From Halichondria panicea (lineage: Eukaryota > Porifera > Demospongiae > Suberitida > Halichondriidae), in contig NC_087380.1 in the NCBI RefSeq assembly GCF_963675165.1, positions 2,595,803 to 2,659,802 on the forward strand: a DNA stretch of 64,000 nucleotides. The letters run 5' to 3'. A program made the position numbers and the translations under genes. Of this stretch, positions 19,185-29,975 are shown in pieces; position 1 is the first letter of the stretch, and every line of letters begins with the position of its first letter. Below the pieces are notes generated by a model that was given only the letters and a program-made list of their open reading frames with translations, was not told the DNA's origin and did no database searches.

Positions 19185-21756
19185 GTGTTACAGTTGTTGC
19201 ATGTGTTACAGTGGTGACAAGTGTTACAGTTGTGACTAGCGTTACAGATGTTACAGTGGTGGCATGTTGTTACAGTTGTGACTAGTGTTACAGTTGTTAC
19301 AGTGGTGACTGGTGTTACAGTTGTTACAGTTGTGACTAGTGCTACAGTTGTTAGAGTGGTGACTAGCGTTACAGTTGTTACAGTTGTGACAAGTGTTACA
19401 GTTGTTACAGTGGTGACTAGCGTTACAGTTGTTACAGTTGTGACTAGTGTTACAGTTGTTAGAGTGGTGACTAGCGTTACAGTTGTTACAGTTGTGACAA
19501 GTGTTACAGTTGTTAGAGTGGTGACTAGCGTTACAGTTGTTACAGTTGTGACTAGTGTTACAGTTGTTACAGTGGTGACAAGTGTTACAATTGTTACAGT
19601 GGTGACTAGTGTTACAGTTGTGACTAGCGTTACAGTTGTTACAGTTGTGACTAGTGTTACAGTTGTTACAGTGGTGACAAGTGTTACAATTGTTACAGTG
19701 GTGACTAGTGTTACAGTTGTGACTAGTGTTACAGTTGTTGCATGTGTTACAGTGGTGACAAGTGTTACAGTTGTGACTAGCGTTACAGATGTTACAGTGG
19801 TGGCATGTTGTTACAGTTGTGACTAGTGTTACACTTGTTACAGTGGTGACTGGTGTTACAGTTGTTACAGTTGTGACTAGTGCTACAGTTGTTAGAGTGG
19901 TGACTAGCGTTACAGTTGTTACAGTTGTGACAAGTGTTACAGTTGTTACAGTGGTGACTAGCGTTACAGTTGTTACAGTTGTGACTAGTGTTACAGTTGT
20001 TAGAGTGGTGACTAGCGTTACAGTTGTTACAGTTATGACAAGTGTTACAGTTGTTAGAGTGGTGACTAGCGTTACAGTTGTTACAGTTGTGACTAGTGTT
20101 ACAGTTGTTACAGTGGTGACAAGTGTTACAATTGTTACAGTGGTGACTAGTGTTACAGTTGTGACTAGTGTTACAGTTGTTACAGTGGTGACAAGTGTTA
20201 CAATTGTTACAGTGGTGACTAGTGTTACAGTGGTGACAAGTGTTACAGTTGTTACAGTTGTGACTAGTGTTACAGTTGTTAGAGTGGTGACTAGCGTTAC
20301 AGTTGTTACAGTTGTGACAAGTGTTACAGTTGTTAGAGTGGTGACTAGCGTTACAGTTGTTACAGTTGTGACTAGTGTTACAGTTGTTACAGTGGTGACA
20401 AGTGTTACAATTGTTACAGTGGTGACTAGTGTTACAGTTGTGACTAGTGTTACAGTTGTTACAGTGGTGACTAGCGTTACAGTTGTTACAGTTGTGACTA
20501 GTGTTACAGTTGTTACAGTGGTGACAAGTGTTACAATTGTTACAGTGGTGACTAGTGTTACAGTGGTGACAAGTGTTACAGTTGTTACAGTGGTGACAAG
20601 TGTTACAGTTGTTACAGTGGTGACTAGCGTTACAGTTGTTACAGTGGTGACTAGTGTTACAGTTGTTAGAGTGGTGACTAGCGTTACAGTTGTTACAGTT
20701 GTGACTAGTGTTACAGTTGTTAGAGTGGTGACTAGCGTTACAGTTGTTACAGTTGTGACAAGTGTTACAGTTGTTAGAGTGGTGACTAGCGTTACAGTTG
20801 TTACAGTTGTGACTAGTGTTACAGTTGTTACAGTGGTGACAAGTGTTACAATTGTTACAGTGGTGACTAGTGTTACAGTTGTGACTAGTGTTACAGTTGT
20901 TACAGTGGTGACTAGCGTTACAGTTGTTACAGTTGTGACTAGTGTTACAGTTGTTACAGTGGTGACAAGTGTTACAATTGTTACAGTGGTGACTAGTGTT
21001 ATAGTGGTGACAAGTGTTACAGTTGTTACAGTGGTGACAAGTGTTACAGTTGTTACAGTGGTGACTAGCGTTACAGTTGTTACAGTGGTGACTAGTGTTA
21101 CAGTTGTTACAGTTGTGACAAGTGTTACAGTCGTTACAGTGGTGACATGTGTTACAGTTGTGACTAGTGTTACAGTTGTTACAGTGGTGACAAGTGTTAC
21201 AATTGTTACAGTGGTGACTAGTGTTACAGTGGTGACAAGTGTTACAGTTGTTACAGTTGTGACTAGTGTTACAGTTGTTAGAGTGGTGACAAGTGTTACA
21301 GTTGTTACAGTGGTGACTAGCGTTACAGTTGTTACAGTTGTGACAAGTGTTACAGTTGTTACAGTAGTCAAGTGTTACAGTTGTTACAGTTGTGACTAGT
21401 GTTACAGTTGTTACAGTGGTGACTAGCGTTACAGTTGTTACAGTTGTTATAGTGGTGACAAGTGTTACAGTCGTTACAGTTGTGACTAGTGTTACAGTTG
21501 TTACTGTGGTGACAAGTGTTACAGTTGTTACAGTGGTGACAGTGGTGACAAGTGTTACCAGTTGTTACAGTGGTGACTAGCGTTACAGTGGTGACAAGTG
21601 TTACAGTTGTTACAGTTGTTACAGTGGTGACTAGCGTTACAGTTGTTACAGTTGTTACAGTGGTGAGTTGTGACTAGCGTTACAGTGGTGACTGGTGTTA
21701 CAGTTGTTGCAGTTGTTACAGTGGTGGTTGATGTTACATTGGTTACAGTAGTGACA
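19185..21756. repeat. Right arm: inverted 27-bp minisatellite
   Basis: Reverse complement of the left-arm unit (gttacagttgttacagtggt with gactagcgtt / gacaagtgtt variants). About 0.7 kb longer than the left arm. Higher-order repetition is visible: the block at 19186-19330 recurs at 19737-19870. Open frames up to 706 codons here are repeat artefacts. Confidence 0.97.
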
Positions 21757-21889
21757 TAATTATATGTTACACTTAATTATGTGGAATGGAATGTAACCAT
21801 AATATTGATGTCATTATAGAGGCTTAATTATATTCATGAATTGTGACTTTTTATACCAAGGTATAGCCAATTTATGAGGGTCAATGAGG

Positions 21890-21950
21890 GCAAAGTGGCA
21901 CATCTGACAGATAGAGAAAAAAACTGAGGAAAAACTCTTGACATGATTGT
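21890..21950 (+). pseudogene. Degenerate end of a receptor tail exon upstream of receptor A
   Basis: The sequence gacagatagagaaaaaaact and the following gaggaaaaactcttgacatg match the end of the receptor tail exon (agagatagagaaactgagga, then aacacttgactatgatt). Similar relics precede the other receptor promoters (29755-29815, 37650-37705, 43040-43090, 45985-46035). This indicates a head-to-tail ancestral unit. Confidence 0.6.
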
Positions 21951-22038
21951 ACAAACTAATTAGGCCTAGCATACACATGTAAACATTTTAGTGCAAGTGA
22001 TGCAAGTGGTCGGTCATTCATCAATTTACACTCTGCAG

Positions 22039-22101
22039 ACCACCTCCACCCCTTTTGCATGCATGACAGGAAATGATTGTGTAGATTGCATTCCACATCT
22101 A
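22039..22101 (+). promoter_or_regulatory. Conserved upstream module of receptor A
   Basis: Contains ccacctccaccccttttgca, then gacaggaaatgatt and gcattccacat. The same series occurs upstream of receptors C, F and G and, decayed, at 37780-37840 and 39300-39350. It lies 80-140 bp before the start codon. CATTCCA resembles a TEAD site. The TATA-like ctataaag of the other copies is not clear here. Confidence 0.5.
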
Positions 22102-22180
22102 CTAACTTCATACATGTGTAAAGTCATAGTACACTCTAAAGCAAACTGATCTGCAAGTATTTACAAGATAGATCTACAAG

Positions 22181-24342
22181 ATGAGATGCAAACTTTCTAT
22201 AATTTCATGTAATATTTGTAAGTGCATTGTGTATGTGTAGACTGTCAAGTCAGGATTTAGCTAATACAGATGATTTATTCCTATGCAGTGTTGGTGCTCC
22301 AGCAGCTGGTGTCTGGACAGCAGTGTGGTACAGTCGGTCGTGTGGGCAGTACAAGGACTGGTGCAATGGAGAATAGAGCAAGAAACGAGTTCTACATTGA
22401 TCGTGGTAATCGTGCTGGATGTGCTGGGATGATCACCTCACTCTCTTACTGTTTCCATCGACCACCATTGACTGTTCCAGTTGCTAACGAGTACCTGACT
22501 CAGTTGCGGTGTACAGACCAGCGAGCACCAACACAAATGAGAATGTATTTACTGTTGTTTCTTCACCGATCACAATACAAAAACCATTTGTAGAGCTTCT
22601 AACTGAATTAAACGCTGCTACTGATACGAACTTTTCCTGCTCTGTATTTAACCTACCACAACCAGTAGCCATGGAGACTGGTGATGTTCTTGGAGCGTGT
22701 GTGTTTGACCCTGATGATACTACAAGTGGTGTCACTACCTACCGTCTTGACATAGTCAGCAGAGCTGCTTTAGGAAGTGAAGACCTTGTGAGAACAAACA
22801 CAGATCCCAGTAGCCCACCTGCTGGCTGCAGTGCTACTACTGTGCCAGGTTCTTTTGATAGAGGCGCATCTGGTACTGGCTCTAGATCTAGTACTTCAAG
22901 GTCCCTTCACCTCTGGGCAAACATAGGTAAGTTGAACGTTTATTTCAATTACTGTTATTACATTGAACGTATAAGCACATAAACCGTTTGTCATAGAAGT
23001 GGCTACAACTGAAGCACCTACAATGGTAAAAACTACTACTACTATGGAAGTGACTACAATTGGAGCGACTACATCTGAACCGACTGAGGACACCACGACT
23101 ATCATGGAAGTGACTACCATGGAAGCGACTACTATGGAAGCGACTACAATGGAAGTGACTACATCTTCCACAACTACATCTGAACCGACTGAGGACACCA
23201 CCACTCCCGAAGACGTCACAACAGACATGACCACAGCAGGTGGTCCACTGATTACTGATGGGGACTCTACTACTTCCACCACAAACCAAGGGACAACGAG
23301 CAACCCTGATGCCAACACTGCACAACCCATTGGTGGTGAGGGAGGTGGTTCTAACGTAGCAACTGTTGCCATTGCTGTGGTAGTTGCACTCATTATTGTG
23401 ATTGCTTTAGTTGCCATACTAATACTTGTGTTGTTAAGGCGACGATCGAAAGCATTGCACTCAATAAGTAAGTTAATTTTGAAATTGAAAACAATGTTAC
23501 AATTAACTGCATGGATTCTTTGTTGCACACAGAAAACAGTGAAGTACCTGACAAATCTGGGAGGGAAACTGCTGTTGACTTGAAGTCCAACGAAACTTAC
23601 GGTATTCATGGTGAGCCTCGAGACACTCCCACAGACTATGAGAATCCTTTTGGTGAATGCTCGCCTAGTCAGCAATCTGTAGAAGTAGCCATAGATCTGT
23701 GCATGATCTTTACAAATGGATTCACTGTTTGTGAAAGGGTTTAAAAAAAGCATTGTTCACATGTACGTTCATTGCTTAATTGTATACACAAAATTAGCCT
23801 TCATTCTATCGGTTTAAATTCCAACGAGGCTTATGGTGAAACTCGAGACACTCCCACAGACTACTACGATCATGTTCTTAAAGAATTCAAAGTAGAAGAT
23901 GACGCTAATACTAGATAGACTAAGTATGTGCAATTCCTTTGTTATTGCAGGACAACCATCAACAACTCAACAACCCAATGATGTGACATATGAGGAAGTA
24001 CCAGGACCTATACATTACAACGATCCCTGTCAGCCGATACCTTTAGAAAACAATGAAGCTTATGGTGTCCACAAATCTGCACAAATGGCTGAAACATGCT
24101 CACAAGAAGTTGACCTAAAGTCCAACGAGGCGTATGGTGTGAGAGGGGAGGTGCAAGTTGCTGCCATTAATGGGACAACAACTGACGCAGTGTGCTATAG
24201 TGTCATTGACTCACCTGGTCAGCAATATGCAGAGATAGTAAGTGGAATTGAAATTCGGATGGACAGCAATGAAGCATATGGCACATCTGAGAGAGATAGA
24301 GAAACTGAGGAAACACTTGACTATGATTATGCTTTTCTGTAA
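22181..24342 (+). CDS. Receptor A: kinase-less membrane receptor with tyrosine-motif tail (one frameshift)
   Basis: Exons: 22181-22217, 22289-22926, 22997-23467, 23533-23652 (or to 23610 using donor CATG/GTGAGC) and 23951-24342; all junctions keep phase. Exon 1 plus the start of exon 2 give a signal peptide (MRCKLSIISCNI, then LLVLQQLVSG). Next are a six-Cys ectodomain of about 200 residues with no family recognised, a short Thr-rich stalk, and a membrane segment (about residues 350-372) followed by RRRSK. The tail carries NETYG, three NEAYG, VTYEEV, VCYSVI and DYDYAFL. VTYEEV and VCYSVI fit the ITIM consensus. Compared with C, F and G, one base is missing near 22500 (cctgactcagtt for cctgactacagtt), which shifts the ectodomain frame. 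This is either a pseudogene or a sequence error; the rest would encode about 552 residues. Confidence 0.7.
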
Positions 24343-24428
24343 ACTAAATCATGCACTGCCGCGGAACCAACTATCAATGAATACAAATATGGTTTGATTT
24401 TAAAATATTGTCTGTAATAATCTTTACA

Positions 24429-24639
24429 TGCCGTATACATGTAGCGGGGAATTTTCGTGGGGGTAAAAATTTCGTTTACCTTCAATGAGGAGATTTTTGT
24501 AAGTACAAAGTTCGTTCGACTTCATGGCCTGCACTGAATTCCATGCGTTCCGATAAACTGCGCCTACGTTTTCATGGAGGTCAGCTTTGTCACGAAAATA
24601 ACGAATTTTACGCCATGGAAATTACTCGCTACACGGTAT
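24429..24639. mobile_element. MITE-like element, third copy
   Basis: The ends gccgtatacatgtagcgggg and ctcgctacacggtata and the internal ttttcgtggg / cacgaaaataacg words match the 2961-3148 family. It lies just downstream of receptor A. The terminal repeats are less exact than in the first copy. Confidence 0.55.
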
Positions 24640-26050
24640 ACATTCACTGATTGTGAAAGCATTGCAATTGCATATTATATAATTATATCTGATTTAAATA
24701 AGCAGCATGTACATAAATTCATTGTTTGTATGCAAAGCGTGCAAGAAGCCCTCACTTTATCAGTCATGAAATTGACATTTAATGGAATACTTGCCTGCTC
24801 ACTTATCAAATAATCTTGACATGAAAAATTGTTCTGTAGTAAGGCATGCATGCTTTGTTGTTACAACACTTCATATGGCATTGATTTAAACCCTGATGTC
24901 ACTTATGAGGAAGTAACAGGACCTACACACTACAATGATCCCTGCATGCATGCATGTCAGCCGATAATTATCTTTGGGGCTTTCAATGTCCACAAATCTG
25001 GAAATGAAAGAACTATAGAAATGCCGGGTGAAACATACTGGCAAGAAGTTAACTTGAAGTCCAACGAGGCGTATTGTGTGAGAGGAGATCGGAGATGCAA
25101 GTTTGCAGATACGAACAATGACTTAACACCGACATCCAGTGCTCTCTCCTTCCTGGAATTGTAGCAGCTGTGGTGGTGTTTTTATTCCTGAGGCTCGTGG
25201 CAATGGTGATTTTGGTATAGTCAGTGTTTCGTTCTGGTAAGGAGAAGACGTTCCCAGAAGGAGCCTATAACAGAGGCCAATCTTGATGGGAACACTAATA
25301 TTGGAGTCAACAATGGGATGGGTAAGGTGTTTGTTTTATTTCTCCATATTATTATACGGGGGTACATTACAAGAAGTGGACCAATTAATTCTGTTGCATG
25401 CATGCATGATATATGTGTGTTTGGACAATTAAAGGCATCGCAATTCTATAGATAAGATTTCAGTCTGAAGTGAATTTAAAGTCATCCACAGTTCATGTGA
25501 ATTCATTGTTTGCATGTATGCACAATAAGAAGCCCAATAAAAGCCCTCATGCACTCTATCGGTCTGAAATCTAACAAGCTATATAGGCTTGTGGTGTTCA
25601 CTGCGAGACTCAAGACACTCCCACAGACTACTACGATAATGTTCTGAAAGAATCAAACGTATATAGAGGAAGGTAATACAGACAGAGGAGCCTCCTTATT
25701 CCAGAATCTGGAGAGTTATGTGGCAGAAAGATGAAACTTTAGGTATGATGTTCACATATTTATACGTACATGTTTTTCATTCTGCCACATTTCTACGCAG
25801 GAATTAATATTTGCCTGCTCACTATCTAAAGCCTGACCCGTGAAGCAATCACGTATTGTTGTTCTGTAAACAGTTGTATGCATGCAATTGCTTTTATGGC
25901 ATTGTTGCTATTGTAGGACAATTCAGTCTATCAGTAATTGAATCATGTGACTTATGAGGAATTACCAGCTGGAACTACTCACACAACGTTCCTTGTCAGC
26001 CGATATCTTGGGAAATGGATTAAAGCAGACAGATACAAGTATATAACAAG
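24640..26050 (+). pseudogene. Receptor remnants between A and B
   Basis: 24880-25160 encodes a decayed tail exon (DVTYEEVTGP, HYNDPC, LKSNEAYCVRG). 25150-25225 has a hydrophobic stretch (IVAAVVVFLFLRLVAMVILV) followed by a stop. 25560-25700 and 25930-26000 hold further NEAYG-exon and CQPIS relics with several frame breaks. No intact gene. Confidence 0.6.
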
Positions 26051-27521
26051 ATGAGATGCAGCTCACTTTCCATAATTTCATGTGCTTGTAAGTGGCTGCT
26101 ATGTTGATAGATTAACTATGTAATTGTAGACTACACTGTAAAAATGAAGTGTGCTCACTACGCTTAGATGAGCAAACTCTTATTAATAGCTAATGCATGT
26201 AGTCTATCCTTATGCACTATGCCAGCATATAGTGTCTGGACAGCAGTGTGGTACAGTCGGTCGTGTGGGCAGTACAAGGCCTGGTGTTAATAGAGCAGAA
26301 AATGAGTTCTTCATTGATCGTGGTAATCGTGCTGGATGTGCTGGGATGATCACCTCACTCTCTTACTGTTTCCATCAACCACCATTGGCACCTACGACAG
26401 GAGCTACTACTATGGAAGCAACTACTGTAACCATGGAATCAACTACAATAGAAGTAACTACACCTTCCACAATTACAACTGAACCAACTGAGGACACCAC
26501 CTCCGTCGAAGACTTCACGACAGACATAACCACAGCAGGTGGTTCACTGATTACTGATGGGGACTCTGCTACAGCAACCACAAACCGAAGGACAACGAGC
26601 AACTCTGATGCCACCACTGCACAACCCATTGGTGGTGGGGGAGGTGGTTCTAATGTAGCAACCATTGCTGTGGTAGTTGTGTTCATTGTTGTGATCATTG
26701 CTTTATAGTCGCCATGCATACTAATACTTGTGTTGTTAAGGAGACGATCGAAAGCATTGCACTCAATAAGTAAGTCAATTTTTTAAATTGAAAACAATGT
26801 TACAATTAACTGCGTGGATTCTTTGTTGTGCACAGACAACAATGAAGTACATGACACATCTGGGAAAGAAACTGCTGTTGACTTGAAGTCCAACGAAGCT
26901 TACGGTATTCATGGTGAGCCTCGAGACACTCCCACAGACTATGACAATGTTTTTGATGAATGCATTGTTGACTCGCCTAGTCAGCAATTCCAAATTTTTT
27001 AGCAACCCAATATAGATGTCTGCCATCTGTAATGCTTTTATTTCTGAAACTCAATTAATTCTTACGTTGTTTGTGTACGCACCAAAACAACCTCGCTCTA
27101 TTAATCTAAAGTCCAATGAGGCTTACGGTGTTCACGGCAAGACTCGAGACACTCCCACAAACTACTACGATATTGTTCTTGACGAATCAAAAGTAGAAGA
27201 TGCAAAGGAGCCTCTTCATGATAATGTCACAGAAGCTTCTCAACAACCCATTGATGTGACTTATGACGAAGTACCAGGACCTATATACACTACAATGATC
27301 CCAGTCAGCCAATACCTTTGGAAAACAAAGAAGCTTACAATGTCCACGTCCACAAATCTGAAACTACAGAAATGTTGGGTGAAACATGCTCGCAACAAGT
27401 TGACTTGAAGTCCAATGAGGCGTATGGTGTGAGAGGGGAGGTGCAAGTTGCTACCATTAATGGGACCACTGATGCAGTGTACTATAGTGTCATTGACTCG
27501 CCTGGTCAGCAATCTGTATAG
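26051..27521 (+). pseudogene. Receptor B: damaged kinase-less paralog
   Basis: Exon 1 is intact (MRCSSLSIISCA at 26051-26087). The exon 2 acceptor cag is changed to cac, and only the first third of the ectodomain remains. The frame passes from SYCFHQPPL straight into the Thr-rich stalk (APTTGATTMEATT), so the second half of the ectodomain and intron 2 are deleted. A two-base insertion creates a TAG inside the membrane segment (26708). The tail exons (26836 onward, 27100-27521) keep NEAYG, VTYDEV and VYYSVI but contain a two-base frameshift near 27290 and an early stop at 27519. Probably non-functional. Confidence 0.75.
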
Positions 27522-27611
27522 AGACAACCAGTGGAGCTGAAATTCAAAAGGCAGCAAAGAGGAATGCAGAGGCATAATTATTATGGAAACTGTTGATATT
27601 ACTATTCCTTG

Positions 27612-27642
27612 AATCACTGTATACATTGTGTATACAGTGATT
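27612..27642. repeat. Perfect 13-bp hairpin downstream of receptor B tail
   Basis: aatcactgtatac, a 5-base loop, then gtatacagtgatt. An identical hairpin follows the receptor D tail at 40989-41019. It lies where the 3' UTR should be. Function unknown. Confidence 0.8.
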
Positions 27643-27715
27643 GCCTGATATTTTAGTGCAACTAGTCATTATTGTGGTTTGTTTGAGCTGTAGGAGACCA
27701 ACATAAAAAATGAAC

Positions 27716-28282
27716 AAATGAAAGCACCGCAGGTGCTGATGCCTCGGTGGAGGTGCCAAAGCTACATAACATAAAACTACTACTTTTATACACACATTGA
27801 TTATTAATATCATGATGAACATCTTTTATTTTGCTGCATGCAATCAACCGAATAGTGGGTAATGATCGACCATGATTGTTGTTAAAAACGATCGATGCCA
27901 AAAGTTCAAGTCTAAAATTAATGGCTGCAAGTCAGCAGAGCCTTGCAGCTCTCTGCTCACTCTTGCAGCTACCAATAGCTAACGTTCTAGTGCAGAGCTA
28001 ACTACTAAGTAGAGTAGTAACACTCAGTGAACAAGTTTTGCTACGGACTCTTCTGAAAAGGCTGCAATGGCATTCCAAGTAAGCAAAACTAGGCATAACT
28101 CGAGAACGAAGCATTATTTTACAAATCCACGAATTCAAATCCAAGTAAACATGACTAGAAGCCTATAGAAACTCTTACTTGCACTTGATTCATCCTTGAG
28201 CAGCTGTAGCGGTCTACACAGACACACAGACACACAAACACACTACCGTATACCTCGCTTGCGCATGCACACCGAGGGATAA
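27716..28282. mobile_element. Inserted non-autonomous element, about 565 bp
   Basis: The paralogous stretch after receptor D (41090-41120) reads straight from 'aaaaaatgaacaaat' into 'attatagcta'. Here about 565 bp intervenes, from gaaagcaccgcaggtgctga to cgcttgcgcatgcacaccga. Related ends are found at 3443-3478 and 60690-61030. It contains short CA/cacacaga runs and no coding capacity. Confidence 0.65.
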
Positions 28283-29720
28283 TTATTATAGCTATATATT
28301 TCAGACACAGTCTACTAGACTGAGGCAACTTTAGTTTTTATGTAAACTGACTGATACAAGTAGGATGAGATGCAGCACACTGTTTCAATGATATATCTAC
28401 ATTGGGCTTATAAGTGTCTGCTATACGTATGTTGATTCTGCAGGAGCTTTTAAGGAACATTTTGAAGTACACCTAGAATACGATTATTTTTCTATATCTA
28501 GTTTACTCCTTGGTTGACAGCAGCTCTAAGTGTTCATCTCCAGCATACTCTACAGTAGCACTCTGATCTAGATTATGAAACTTAAAATCACTGCATTGTA
28601 TCATGATTCTTACAGCAAGATGTCCGACTCTGTTTGTTACACAAACTGCATGAGGTAATTTTATTTAACAGGAAATTTTGCATGGTCAGTTTCTGTTATA
28701 AATGTGACGTACTTGGAGCTTGTGTCAATATTAGCCATTTCTTTCCTGCATGGATGGTGTTTATAACGATTATATGTACGTATTTATTAACTGCTTTACT
28801 GCATGTTTCCATGCAGAAAAATGTAAGCAATTAGTCTTATTCCAGGCCAGGCCTTAAGAGTACTGGAAGCTGGTAAAAGACTCTCTCCACCTCCTGGCTG
28901 TTCGAAGATGATTTACGAGCTCATGACCTTCAGTCATGAGCGTATGGTGTGAGAGGGGAGGTGCAAGTTGCTGCCATTAATGGGACCACTGATGCAGTGT
29001 GCTATAGTGTCATTGACTTGGCCTAGTGAGCAATCTGGAGAAGCAACCATGAAAATTGAAACGTATACAACAATTAGGGCAAAGTGGCAACAATAGTCAA
29101 ACGGAGGAATGTACTCTTGACTATGATTTTATTAGGCCTATAATAACATTATTTTAGTGGAGTGGTGCAAGTGGCCGGTGCAAGTACATATACAAGTCTT
29201 GTCGATTGCTTTAGTTGCCAACTAATACTTGCATGTATTGTTAAGGTGACGATCAAAAGCATTGCACTCATAAGTTTATTTTGAATTGAAAACAATGTGT
29301 TACAATTAACTGCGTGGATTCTTTGTTATGCACAGAAAACAATAAAGTACATGACAGATCTAAGAAAGAAACTGCTGTTGACTTAAAGTTCAACGAAGTT
29401 TACGGTATTCATGGTGAGCCTCGAGACACTCCCAATGACTATATGACAAAAAAATGTACAAAAATTTAGAGCTATAGGCCCTAATAAATTATTATGCTCG
29501 TTTAATTATAGGTGTCTAAAGAAAATTGGGCATCAATGTCCATTTTTGGTAAAGACATTAACATAAAGCTCTGCATAACAACGTTCTCATGGTAAAATGT
29601 CTGAAGGTGATATTATGGATCACTTCAAATCAGCAAGATAAAACTCTTGTTTTTCAGTTGTGTATACTGTGTTTATGTCTACGTCTATAATCATTGTCAG
29701 GGGATTTTTTATACGCGAAT
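28283..29720 (+). pseudogene. Mixed receptor and kinase remnants before receptor C
   Basis: 28855-28935 encodes a kinase C-lobe scrap (AGKRLSPPPGC, IYELMTF). It is fused directly to a receptor tail scrap (28937-29050: GVRGEVQVAAINGTT, CYSVI). 29190-29460 holds the end of a membrane exon and the NEVYGIHGEPRDTPND exon. 28690-28720 has a DVLGACV relic. The same series is present at 41280-42780, so it predates the block duplication. Confidence 0.65.
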
Positions 29721-29840
29721 AGTCTAATGGGTGAAAAAAGTTATTATCACATTTGAGACAGATATAGAGAAAACAAACAGAGGAAACACTCTTGACATGA
29801 CTGTAAACTAAATTATATCATTGTGAATTTACACTCTTAG

Positions 29841-29911
29841 ACCACCTCCACCCCCTTTTGCATGCATGGCAGGAAATGATTGTGCAGAGTTGCATTCCAC
29901 ATCTATAAAGA
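29841..29911 (+). promoter_or_regulatory. Core promoter candidate of receptor C
   Basis: ccacctccacccccttttgc, aggaaatgatt and tgcattccacatctataaag in fixed order, ending in a TATA-like box about 70 bp before the start codon at 29976. Near-identical blocks precede F and G. Confidence 0.55.
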
Positions 29912-29975
29912 GAATTGAACAAGTAGATTATAGTAAACTGACTGATCTGCAAGTACTACAAGATAGATCTACAAG

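Larger units (their letters stand above)
17151..21868. mobile_element. Foldback-like inverted-repeat element with minisatellite arms
   Basis: The outer ends are reverse complements of each other: ggctataccttggtataaaa at 17151 matches ttataccaaggtatagcc ending at 21868. The similarity continues inward for about 100 bp to the common word ggttacattccattcc. Inside, each arm is a long array of 27-bp units, and the right arm is the reverse complement of the left. The arms are separated by about 44 bp of unique sequence near 19141-19184. Long arms of tandem repeats with matching tips and a tiny core are typical of foldback transposons. I see no transposase and no clear target-site duplication. A misassembled palindrome is the main alternative. 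Confidence 0.75.

Noticed and set aside
17228..21580. Open frames of 192-706 codons (TVTTVT, VVTVVT, CNNCNTCHHC types) in the minisatellite arms, on both strands
   Set aside because: The 27-bp unit is a multiple of three and lacks stops in most frames, so every frame stays open. Overlapping open frames exist on both strands, with no splice or domain support.
17281..21756. CRISPR-like direct repeats
   Set aside because: The repeats are contiguous with no unique spacers, the arms are inverted copies, and the surrounding genes are animal genes with introns.
23800..23920. An additional tail exon of receptor A (NEAYGETRDTPTDYYDHV)
   Set aside because: It resembles a tail exon, but no convincing acceptor precedes it, a stop follows before the donor, and the exons on either side join in phase without it. 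The matching stretch in F (45105-45200) is broken. Probably a relic.
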